Below the pieces are notes generated by a model, which saw only the letters and a list, made by a program, of their open reading frames with translations, did no database searches and was not told the origin of the DNA. A stretch of DNA of 20,633 nt. Origin: CAYYKD01 sp964471825. Its GTDB lineage: Bacteria; Spirochaetota; GWE2-31-10; CAYYKD01. Below, piece by piece: positions 6,239 to 13,143 of the stretch (within the stretch, counting starts at the first letter, position 1; the number at the start of each line of letters is the position of its first letter). The stretch spans positions 1-20,633 of the forward strand of contig CAYYKD010000049.1 of NCBI GenBank assembly GCA_964471825.1. The letters are read 5' to 3'. A program made the position numbers and the translations under genes.

Positions 6239-8469
6239 AAATAATCTACATCCTTTTTTTTGAAAATATTAAAAATTGATTTTTTTGGCTTATAGATATT
6301 TAATGATCTGTTTGTGTTTTTCTTCTCTGTATTTTTCTTTGCACCCTTTANNNNNNNNNNCCTGTTTTTCACCTCTTTAATCTTCTTCTTTTTAACACGG
6401 GTAATTTTATAGTTCATTGTGTCGTATATTATCTGTTTATTTCTAGGGGATAATTTAAACGATAGAACCATCTCTCTTGTCTTAGTAACCTCGGAGGTGA
6501 GCTGGTTTTTTGTTCTGGTAAGAATACTAATAATATTAACACTCTTATTTGCCTCCTCTGAGATGTTGTTGATGTTATCCATTAGGATTAAACTGTCGTT
6601 ACTTTCTTTCTCTGCAACCTTATTTACCTGCTCGATTAGACCGGTTATAGTCTTTATACTTGTGTCAATTCTTGAAATAGAGTCAACAACCTCTTTAATT
6701 TTATTTGAACCTGACTTTATCCGTTTTTCATTCATCTTAATCAGATTACCTATCTCATTAGCTGCCTCATTAGATTGTTGAGCCAGTTTTCGAATCTCTC
6801 CTGCTACAACCGAGAATCCTTTACCTGACTCACCGGCTCTTGACGCTTCGATAGCAGCGTTCAGTGATAGAAGTCGTGTTTTTTCCGAGATACCGTTGAT
6901 TAGTTCGGTAATCTGATTTATCTGATCTGTCGTGTCTGAGATAATTTTCATTTCCTGACCCATCTCATTAATAATTCGGGAAGATTCTCTAGAGTTGTTT
7001 TCTGCCTGCAGTGTAGTGTTAAGAGATTCTTTTACAAACTGCGATATATCCTTAATTGATCTTGACAATAGTTCGAATGTCTTTGATCCGTTCTGTATTG
7101 AAGAAGCCTGTTTATTAATAGTCTGCTCAAAGTTGTTTATTACATTATCAAGAGAGGATTCATATCCGGCAAGCGTATTGGTAGCATGTTGTACATTGGC
7201 AATTACCTGATTAACCCCGCTTATCAACTTGTTAAAATTCCCATATAGCTCACCTATCTCGTCATCCGAGTTTGAGGCAACATTAAGATCAAGATTACCC
7301 TCACTGATTCTCTTTGATACATCATTAATTATGTAGATTGGTTTGAGTATTGAATTTATTAGAATAATAATTAAAATAACGACAATAGTGATAAGAAGTA
7401 GCAACAATATTATAGAATCTCTGAATATTTCAATGAATTGAAATAGGAATGATATCTCCGGTTTAAAATAGACTATGTTTAGTTCTGAGTTGGCATTAAA
7501 AGATATCTTACTAAAAAATGAGATATATGAAATATCATTGAATGTAATTTGATTAACCGTAGTCTTATATAGATCCGTTTTTTTTGTAGATTTCATAAGG
7601 TTTTTTACTGATGGCTCGCTTAGTATTTTTATATCGTTATTGATAAGCTGAGCAATCTTTCCGGCTTTAAAGTTTGTATTCCACTTAGGGTCAAGATACT
7701 TTCCACCCCAGTTAGTAAACAGTATGTTGTTGTCACTATCAATTACATAGATGGTTCCCTGATCGTGAATATAATTCTGGTTAGAGTATTGCTGCGGCAT
7801 ATTGTAAACTATAGGGTCAAAGAGGCTGTTATCACCCTCATTTTGAATTATTCCTATAAAGAACGATTCTATTTCATTGTAGTTCCATTTTACAGGTAGT
7901 AATATTACCGAGAATGTTGTGTTGTACTCAATTGTGCTTTTTGAAGGTCTACCGATTACAAAACCATTTGAACCATCTCTGAGACTGTTAAGTGATTTGT
8001 TGTATAGTTCATCAGAGTTGATAAAATTTTCTAAATTGAAGTCTTTCTCTAATGTGTTTGAACTTTTCCAGTATTTAAAATTAAAAAATTCATTATTTAC
8101 CGTTGAGGAAATCTTGGTGTTAACAAAATATAGTATACCCCCAAGGTTGTTTTTTGATCTAAAGCTTTCAAGGAAATAATCGGTCTGCTCATCGCTGTAC
8201 ATAAAATCCGTGGTGATTTCCATCTTTTCTCTTATCTCCGGCAAGCCAGAAAGGATTGCAAAGCTGTCTCTATATTTTTCAGCTGATCTACCCAGAGTGT
8301 CTGTAAAAATTTTTACAAGCGTATCAGAATAGGAGGTGTTTGTATGCTTGAAAAAATTAAGATAAGAGTTTGTAATATACATTACAATCATTATCATTAT
8401 TATTATAAATGGAGATGTGAAAAGTGCCGTTCTCTGAGAGATATTTAATCGCCGTTTTTTAAAAGACAT
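6235..8469 (-). CDS. Methyl-accepting chemotaxis protein (Cache-HAMP-MCP)
   Basis: The product is a 744-residue transmembrane chemoreceptor. The layout is a membrane helix at about 15-36, a ~310-residue periplasmic sensor of dCache size, a second membrane helix at about 352-374, HAMP to about 427, then the cytoplasmic signalling coiled coil. The CheA/CheW-contacting hairpin tip is intact near 524-570, with EKTRLLSLNAAIEASRAGE and GKGFSVVAGEIRKLA. The C-terminus ends in a ~50-residue lysine-rich tail (KKKKIKEVK, KKSIFNIFKKKD) with no CheR-docking pentapeptide. Ten unknown bases at 6351-6360 leave about four residues near 704 undetermined; the frame stays open only if the true gap length is 1 modulo 3. 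AAGG lies 7 bases before the ATG. Ligand unknown. No other chemotaxis gene is in the window. Confidence 0.93.
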   Translation of the reverse strand: MSFKKRRLNISQRTALFTSPFIIIMIMIVMYITNSYLNFFKHTNTSYSDTLVKIFTDTLGRSAEKYRDSFAILSGLPEIREKMEITTDFMYSDEQTDYFLESFRSKNNLGGILYFVNTKISSTVNNEFFNFKYWKSSNTLEKDFNLENFINSDELYNKSLNSLRDGSNGFVIGRPSKSTIEYNTTFSVILLPVKWNYNEIESFFIGIIQNEGDNSLFDPIVYNMPQQYSNQNYIHDQGTIYVIDSDNNILFTNWGGKYLDPKWNTNFKAGKIAQLINNDIKILSEPSVKNLMKSTKKTDLYKTTVNQITFNDISYISFFSKISFNANSELNIVYFKPEISFLFQFIEIFRDSIILLLLLITIVVILIIILINSILKPIYIINDVSKRISEGNLDLNVASNSDDEIGELYGNFNKLISGVNQVIANVQHATNTLAGYESSLDNVINNFEQTINKQASSIQNGSKTFELLSRSIKDISQFVKESLNTTLQAENNSRESSRIINEMGQEMKIISDTTDQINQITELINGISEKTRLLSLNAAIEASRAGESGKGFSVVAGEIRKLAQQSNEAANEIGNLIKMNEKRIKSGSNKIKEVVDSISRIDTSIKTITGLIEQVNKVAEKESNDSLILMDNINNISEEANKSVNIISILTRTKNQLTSEVTKTREMVLSFKLSPRNKQIIYDTMNYKITRVKKKKIKEVKNRXXXXKGAKKNTEKKNTNRSLNIYKPKKSIFNIFKKKDVDYL

Positions 8470-8597
8470 AGAATATCCTTTTTGTATAATTTCATTTTTG
8501 ATTATCGTAATTAATAAATATATAACTTAATATTAGTTGAAAAAAATTAAACTAACTTATGTTATTATGAGTATTATATTAATTATGGTTCCATACT

Positions 8598-8627
8598 AAT
8601 AGAATTAATTAATAGAATTAATAGAAC
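8598..8627. repeat. Tandem AATAGAATTAATT repeat at the DUF1667 3' end
   Basis: AATAGAATTAATT (8598-8610) is followed by AATAGAATTA (8611-8620) and ATAGAAC. On the minus strand the array encodes the terminal Ser-Ile-Asn-Ser-Ile-Asn of the DUF1667 protein and its TAA stop (8605-8607), so the tail of the protein seems to be a by-product of the duplication. Confidence 0.75.
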
Positions 8628-8997
8628 TTGTTGCAATAACCTTTATTCCTGTACCCATACAATTTTCAATTATAGTTTTGCCTATCGGAACAGGGAGTTC
8701 TACCTCTGTTCTATATATCTCATTAAGTATCTCATCGATTAATAATTTTGGAACCGGCCTTTCTGTCTTAACAGGACATCTCGATGATGAATCTCTGATA
8801 GGGCAGGTTGCTGTAACTGTTCTTCTGGGATCTGTAATCTCTTCGATACCGTATTTTTCCCCTCTTATACAACTGTTTCCGGTCACAGTTAATTTTCCCT
8901 GTTCATCTTTAGATATGTTTAACTTACATCCCATCGGACAAACAATACATGTTAAATTTCGATTAAATACGGTAGTCGGATTGTTATCATTACTCAT
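8605..8997 (-). CDS. DUF1667 protein with four-cysteine motif
   Basis: The 130-residue product matches the DUF1667 family along its whole length: CIVCPMGCKL with Cys17, Cys20 and Cys24, GNSCIRGEKYGIEE with Cys43, DPRRTVTATCPI, CPVKTERPVPK, and a C-terminal ELPVPIGKTIIEN. The four cysteines look like an iron-sulfur or zinc site. From memory, members commonly sit beside FAD-dependent dehydrogenases and anaerobic glycerol-3-phosphate dehydrogenase genes and probably serve as a redox partner. Here no such gene is near, so it is an orphan. Cys65 and Cys74 are extra. Its 5' side runs straight into a 15-bp tandem array that supplies the sequence where a ribosome binding site belongs (GAGAG, 6 bases before the ATG). 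The SINSIN ending comes from another repeat. Confidence 0.88.
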   Translation of the reverse strand: MSNDNNPTTVFNRNLTCIVCPMGCKLNISKDEQGKLTVTGNSCIRGEKYGIEEITDPRRTVTATCPIRDSSSRCPVKTERPVPKLLIDEILNEIYRTEVELPVPIGKTIIENCMGTGIKVIATSSINSIN

Positions 8998-9070
8998 AAT
9001 TTTCTCTCAAATAATTTTCGCTTTAATAATTTTCGCTCTAATGAGTCTCTTGTAAATGAGTCTCTTGCAA
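8996..9070. repeat. Five consecutive 15-bp tandem units at the DUF1667 start
   Basis: Three units of one type, ATAATTTTCTCTCAA (8996-9010), ATAATTTTCGCTTTA (9011-9025) and ATAATTTTCGCTCTA (9026-9040), are followed without a gap by two of a second type, ATGAGTCTCTTGTAA (9041-9055) and ATGAGTCTCTTGCAA (9056-9070). The first unit overlaps the DUF1667 start codon by two bases. Confidence 0.9.
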
Positions 9071-9073
9071 AAA
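9058..9073. repeat. Dispersed 16-mer GAGYCTCTTGCAAAAA, copy 1
   Basis: GAGTCTCTTGCAAAAA here and GAGCCTCTTGCAAAAA at 20581-20596 match at 15 of 16 bases, more than 11 kb apart and both in gene-free DNA. The copy overlaps the last unit of the 15-bp array. It could be an end of a mobile element or a genome-wide repeat word. Confidence 0.4.
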
Positions 9074-9200
9074 CACTCTTTAATTCGCCATAACATCATC
9101 ATTTTTTGCGGGGAGCCTCTAGTTTTAACAAATTAATGATCACGCAAAAACATTGAAAGGTTTTTTTTGCATGCAACATCATTTGTATGGAACATCACAT

Positions 9201-9231
9201 CAATAGAGTTATACAATAGAGGTATACAATA
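9201..9231. repeat. 13-bp tandem duplication CAATAGAGKTATA
   Basis: CAATAGAGTTATA (9201-9213) and CAATAGAGGTATA (9214-9226) are adjacent and differ at one base; CAATA begins a partial third copy. Confidence 0.8.
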
Positions 9232-9302
9232 ATATCAGTTTTATTACAAGAAAATTCAAATAGTTTCCTAAATTTAGAATTTTCAACCGGAGCAACTTTT
9301 GT

Positions 9303-9344
9303 TTCTATAAATTGATTCTATAAAAAATTGATTCTATAAATTGA
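9303..9344. repeat. TTCTATAAATTGA triplication
   Basis: Units at 9303-9315 and 9332-9344 are identical 13-mers; the middle unit (9316-9331) is the same with three extra A residues. Confidence 0.85.
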
Positions 9345-9400
9345 GAAAAAAGTGTGTTAAAAAAATAAATAATGTGATATAAAATATTATTATAGGCCAG

Positions 9401-9423
9401 TTCTAAATACTTTGTATTTAGAA
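9401..9423. other. Perfect 10-bp hairpin upstream of the SET gene
   Basis: TTCTAAATAC (9401-9410) pairs perfectly with GTATTTAGAA (9414-9423) around a TTT loop, and outer GGC (9395-9397) and GCC (9425-9427) can extend it. No U-tract follows, so it is not a standard terminator. Confidence 0.5.
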
Positions 9424-9452
9424 TGCCATATAGGTATAGGAATAGGTTTGAG

Positions 9453-9487
9453 CTTCTAAAAACCTTAAAAGATAAGGTTATTAGAAG
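9453..9487. other. Second hairpin upstream of the SET gene, 7+7 bp stem
   Basis: CTTCTAA (9453-9459) and AACCTTA (9461-9467) pair with TAAGGTT (9473-9479) and TTAGAAG (9481-9487), with one A-A mismatch and a 5-base loop. ATAGG (9436-9440) can pair with CCTAT (9491-9495) to close it. With the hairpin just upstream this could be a structured leader of the SET gene, 60 bases from its start. Confidence 0.45.
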
Positions 9488-9546
9488 AGTCCTATAACTG
9501 TTTTTAATTATATAATCGGTCAATCTCGATTTCAAAGAGGATAATC

Positions 9547-10077
9547 ATGAATAAACCCGATACAATCTCCAGTTGGTTAACTATTAAGGCGGAAGTTCGA
9601 ACTTCAGATATTAGCGGTAAGGGATTGTTTGCTGTTGATTTTATAGCAAAGGACGAAAGAATAGCGATCTTTGGCGGCGACATTTTGACAATTGAAGATG
9701 TCTTTATGATGCCTGAATCTATGCAAATTTATCCGCTTCAGATCGAGGAGCGTTTTTTTATATATATGAAGGATGCTCTCAGAACCGAGGACACAGATTT
9801 TATAAATCATAGTTGCGAGCCGAATGCCGGATTGAAGGGGCAGATTTTTCTAGTTGCAATGAGGGATATCAAGCCTGAGGAGGAGATAACCTTTGATTAT
9901 TGTATGTCTCTGTCTGAGTTTGCCGATTCCCCACATTCATTTAGCATGAGCTGTTCTTGCGGCAAAGATAATTGCCGTGGCAAGGTTACTCAAGCTGATT
10001 GGAGAAAACCGGAGCTGCAGAAAAAATATAGCGGTTATTTTTCGCACTACATAGAGCAGAAGATTTTAAGATTGTAG
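9547..10077 (+). CDS. SET-domain protein (predicted lysine methyltransferase)
   Basis: The 176-residue protein is a compact SET domain with post-SET cysteines. It shows GKGLFAVDFI (residues 25-34), the SAM-binding and knot-forming FINHSCEPNAG (85-95), EEITFDYC with the catalytic-site Tyr118, and a post-SET CSCGKDNCRG (136-145) that with Cys90 or Cys119 can hold zinc. All key residues are present, so activity is plausible. SET proteins use S-adenosylmethionine to methylate protein lysines; stand-alone bacterial versions are known but their targets are mostly unclear. GAGG (9537-9540) lies 6 bases before the ATG. The sensor-transporter gene starts 57 bp after its stop on the same strand, so co-transcription is possible. 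Confidence 0.9.
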   Translation: MNKPDTISSWLTIKAEVRTSDISGKGLFAVDFIAKDERIAIFGGDILTIEDVFMMPESMQIYPLQIEERFFIYMKDALRTEDTDFINHSCEPNAGLKGQIFLVAMRDIKPEEEITFDYCMSLSEFADSPHSFSMSCSCGKDNCRGKVTQADWRKPELQKKYSGYFSHYIEQKILRL

Positions 10078-10134
10078 TTTATTAAGAATATTTTTGCAAT
10101 ATCCCCTAATTGAATAGAGAAAATGGAGTGTTTT

Positions 10135-13100
10135 ATGAAGAAGTATTTTATCAGGTTGATGATTTTTATTTTGAGTGTATTTTTATTATCTTTCTTGTGT
10201 ATATCAAATTGGACATTCTTTCTTGAATCTCCATTTAACGATGTGTTTTCATTTGAATATCCATCATTTATTTCTACTGATAACAATTCTAATAAGTATG
10301 TCATAGATAGATCAAAGAGGCGGGTTTTTAAGCTAAATAATAACAAGAAGGTTGAGTTTGTACTTAAAGGCGGAATTAAGGATGAGAAGCATTTTTTCTA
10401 TGCTAGTGAACTTGCTGTTGATGATGAAGAGAATTTATATGTGTTAAATATGGTGTATGATAAAAATGGTTTTTTTATGGAGAAGGAGCAGATTTTAAAG
10501 TATAGTTCTAAGGGTAAATATCAGTCCATTGTATTTGAGAAGAAGTACGATGAGGTGGACAGGAAACCTACTCTTGTTCAGCGGGGTCAGATGCAGACAC
10601 TAAGATTTACTGATGGAAGATTAACCTGGATAGATGTAGATAGTTTTGGTTTGAAGTATTATCAGATGAAGAAAGGTGGATTAGAGCCTGATATTAAAAC
10701 AATCATGGAAAAGAAGGATGCGAATCTGCTTATAGCCTCAGCAGTTGTACTTAAAGATGGAACTCTTGTTTTATCTCATAAAAACGGCAGTATTTTGAAG
10801 GTTAAGCCGTCCGGTGAAACTCTGGTTGTATACAATGGAGAGGACTACAAAGAGGGCAATACTTTGTCTTTGCCGGCATCTGTAGAGGCAGTTACTGAGA
10901 ATGAGATCTATTTTAGTGATCTGGGTAGACGAGAAATTGTGAGGATAAGTAATGGTATTCGAGAGGTTGTACTGTCTGAGTCGGAACTATCAAAAGCCGG
11001 ATATGATACTGAATCTCTGATCTACTATACTTTGAACTATTCCGGTGGAATACTGTCAACCTGTAATGATTATAATATTGCCGGGGTTATGGTTGACGGC
11101 TCAATCCTTTATCATATAGGTGAAGCAAAATATAAATTTTCTACTGTGATCTTAAAGTATATTTTATGGATTAGTCTTATATGTATATTAGTTCTTATTG
11201 TATTGATAATTAGAACTATCTATGTACATATGATGAAAAGGCAACTTACAGGAATTCTTGTTAGGGCTATAGGTATTATTGTAATTATTGGAATATCTGC
11301 TGTCCTTGTGTCAACTATGATTATTGAGAATTTTTCACAGCGGTATCAGAAAGAGGTTCTAAATAAAATTGCAACACTATGCCAGCTTGTTCCAAAGATA
11401 GTTGACACAGAGAAACTGGAAAAACTAGACAGGCAGTCGGATTTTATGAGTGAAGATTATCAACTTATAAGGAAGCAGCTTCTTGAGGCTCTTAATTACA
11501 ATAGAGATGACTGGAATAATAGTTTCTATTTTGTTCTCTATAAAGTTATAGATGATAGTCTCTATGGAATTATGTATCTCAACGGTGGTATTGGGATGTT
11601 CTATCCATTCTCATATTTTGAAGGTGAAGAGGGTGTATACAGGAAAGCCTATAGCGGAGAGATAGCTACAGAGTTTTCGTTTGATAGTTTTGGAAGTTGG
11701 CTTTATGGCGTTGGGCCTATTAGGAATGACAGGGGTGAGATTATTGCGTTAGTCGAGATAGGGACAGACTTATACAGCTTTACGCAGGAGAATTTCAGGC
11801 TAATTACATCTATAATTCTTGATGTAGTTACTATGCTTGTAATAATCGTGTTACTTATGATCGAGCTGTCATTTCTCTCCGAGATAATCAAGAGGCGGGG
11901 TGCCTTCTTAAAGTCACCTAATTATACAAATAGTGTTGATAGCTATTCTGATATTTCGTTGATAAGGCCCTATGCGTTTATTCTATTTACTGCCATCTCA
12001 ATATCGGTTGTATTTATTCCACTCTATATGAAAGAGATATTTAAACCGGTCTTCGGTCTGTCGCAGGAGGTTATAATTGCACTTCCCATTTCAACAGAGA
12101 TGTTTTTCTTCGGAATTGCAACATTGATCACCGGTTACATAATTAAAAAATTCGGATGGAAAAAACTCTCAGATGTCGGCATCTTGTTGATAGCCACATC
12201 TCTTGTAATATCGGGGTTAACTAGAAATATGTGGGTGTTTATAGCGGCAAGAGCTTTGGCGGGATTTGGCAGTGGAATAGCGTTGATTTCACTAAGGAGT
12301 TTTATTAACTCCGAGTCGAGAAGTGAGCTTAGAAGTGCCGGCTTTTCAAACTTCTATTCAGGTTGCATTGTTGGGGTTAATATTGGAGCCGTCTTTGGTG
12401 CAATACTTGCAGAGAAGATCGGCTATGCTAATGTGTTTTTTGTAGGGCTTGTATTTTTGATGTTTGCTTTGATGTTCTCCTGGAGATTTCTAAGGAAGGA
12501 TCTTATAGTTGAGCATCAGGATACAACTCTTCCACTGTATCAGAGAAGAGACTATGGTGTATTAAAATTTCTTTTTAATCCTAAAGTTCTATTTTACTTT
12601 ATACTTATAATAACACCGACCTATGTAGCCAGTACATTTCTCGGGTATTATTTTCCTCTCTATGCAGAGGAGGTCTTAAAATTAACAACAGGAAATATTG
12701 GAAGGTTATTTATACTTAATGGATTGTTTGTGATCTATCTTGGTCCTATCCTAACTGTACAATTAAAGAGGTATCTGGGAACTTCCGGATCACTTGCTCT
12801 GTCATCTCTCCTGTGGGGAGGTGCATTGATCCTGTTTGCATTAACGGGCAATATTATTGGAGCAATTATTACGCTTATTATTATGGGGCTGAGCGAAGGT
12901 TTTGGTGTAACAGCACAGAATGATTTCTATCTTGATATGAAAGCGTCTAAGCTTCTCGGAGAGGATAAGGCTATCAGTTATTTTGAATTAATTGGTAAAT
13001 TTGCAGAAACGCTTGGGCCGATAATATTTAGCTTTGCATTGCTTTTGGGGGTGTTTTATGGACTCGTTTCTATTGGAATTGGGATTGTGGTTGCTCTATT

Positions 13101-13143
13101 AATATTCCTGATAGTTAGCGGAGTTACAAGGAAGAAAATATGA
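10135..13143 (+). CDS. Propeller-Cache sensor fused to an MFS transporter
   Basis: The 1002-residue membrane protein joins a sensor to a transporter. Layout: signal-anchor helix (5-25); a periplasmic NHL-like beta-propeller (about 40-330; EIYFSDLGRREIVRI and NLYVLNMVYDKNG are typical blades); membrane helices at 340-360 and 373-397; a periplasmic Cache-like domain (about 400-558, with FYFVLYKVIDD and GSWLYGVGPI at 520-529); a membrane helix at 560-581; then from about 608 a complete MFS unit with motif A (GYIIKKFGWKK from 667) and ARALAGFGSG with Arg706. The first ~585 residues are paralogous to the next gene, but HAMP and cyclase are replaced by MFS. I place the start at 10135, because GGAG (10125-10128) is spaced 6 bases from it and MKK then aligns with the paralogue; an in-frame ATG at 10123 is weaker. 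Substrate and transport direction are unknown. Confidence 0.9.
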   Translation: MKKYFIRLMIFILSVFLLSFLCISNWTFFLESPFNDVFSFEYPSFISTDNNSNKYVIDRSKRRVFKLNNNKKVEFVLKGGIKDEKHFFYASELAVDDEENLYVLNMVYDKNGFFMEKEQILKYSSKGKYQSIVFEKKYDEVDRKPTLVQRGQMQTLRFTDGRLTWIDVDSFGLKYYQMKKGGLEPDIKTIMEKKDANLLIASAVVLKDGTLVLSHKNGSILKVKPSGETLVVYNGEDYKEGNTLSLPASVEAVTENEIYFSDLGRREIVRISNGIREVVLSESELSKAGYDTESLIYYTLNYSGGILSTCNDYNIAGVMVDGSILYHIGEAKYKFSTVILKYILWISLICILVLIVLIIRTIYVHMMKRQLTGILVRAIGIIVIIGISAVLVSTMIIENFSQRYQKEVLNKIATLCQLVPKIVDTEKLEKLDRQSDFMSEDYQLIRKQLLEALNYNRDDWNNSFYFVLYKVIDDSLYGIMYLNGGIGMFYPFSYFEGEEGVYRKAYSGEIATEFSFDSFGSWLYGVGPIRNDRGEIIALVEIGTDLYSFTQENFRLITSIILDVVTMLVIIVLLMIELSFLSEIIKRRGAFLKSPNYTNSVDSYSDISLIRPYAFILFTAISISVVFIPLYMKEIFKPVFGLSQEVIIALPISTEMFFFGIATLITGYIIKKFGWKKLSDVGILLIATSLVISGLTRNMWVFIAARALAGFGSGIALISLRSFINSESRSELRSAGFSNFYSGCIVGVNIGAVFGAILAEKIGYANVFFVGLVFLMFALMFSWRFLRKDLIVEHQDTTLPLYQRRDYGVLKFLFNPKVLFYFILIITPTYVASTFLGYYFPLYAEEVLKLTTGNIGRLFILNGLFVIYLGPILTVQLKRYLGTSGSLALSSLLWGGALILFALTGNIIGAIITLIIMGLSEGFGVTAQNDFYLDMKASKLLGEDKAISYFELIGKFAETLGPIIFSFALLLGVFYGLVSIGIGIVVALLIFLIVSGVTRKKI

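Larger units (their letters stand above)
8998..9546. other. Gene-free spacer of about 550 bp rich in tandem repeats and hairpins
   Basis: No credible gene lies between the divergent DUF1667 and SET-domain genes. The spacer holds the 15-bp array, a 13-bp duplication at 9201-9226, a 13/16/13-bp triplication at 9303-9344, and two strong hairpins at 9401-9423 and 9453-9487. The stretch 9075-9200 has imperfect recurring AACATCA words but no clear element. Confidence 0.7.

Noticed and set aside
6419..6781. Plus-strand open frame of 120 codons
   Set aside because: It is antisense to the conserved chemoreceptor signalling domain, a common shadow of heptad-rich coding sequence.
8502..8529. Sigma28-type promoter for the chemoreceptor (minus strand TAAG-N16-TACGATAA)
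   Set aside because: The -10 part resembles the consensus, but the -35 part and spacing are off, and AT-rich DNA gives such matches easily.
8678..9055. Plus-strand open frame of 125 codons
   Set aside because: It is antisense to the DUF1667 gene, whose frame has conserved motifs; the extension runs through the 15-bp array.
8996..9344. Possible CRISPR array
   Set aside because: Units are 13-16 bp and directly adjacent with no spacers, and different arrays have different units. No cas gene is present.
9305..9535. Minus-strand open frame of 76 codons
   Set aside because: It is built from the TTCTATAAATTGA repeats and the two hairpins, has low-complexity Ile/Leu/Tyr composition, no ribosome binding site and no recognisable motif.
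10123..10134. Upstream ATG for the sensor-MFS gene
   Set aside because: The GGAG motif lies between the two ATGs and correctly serves the one at 10135; the paralogue also begins MKK.
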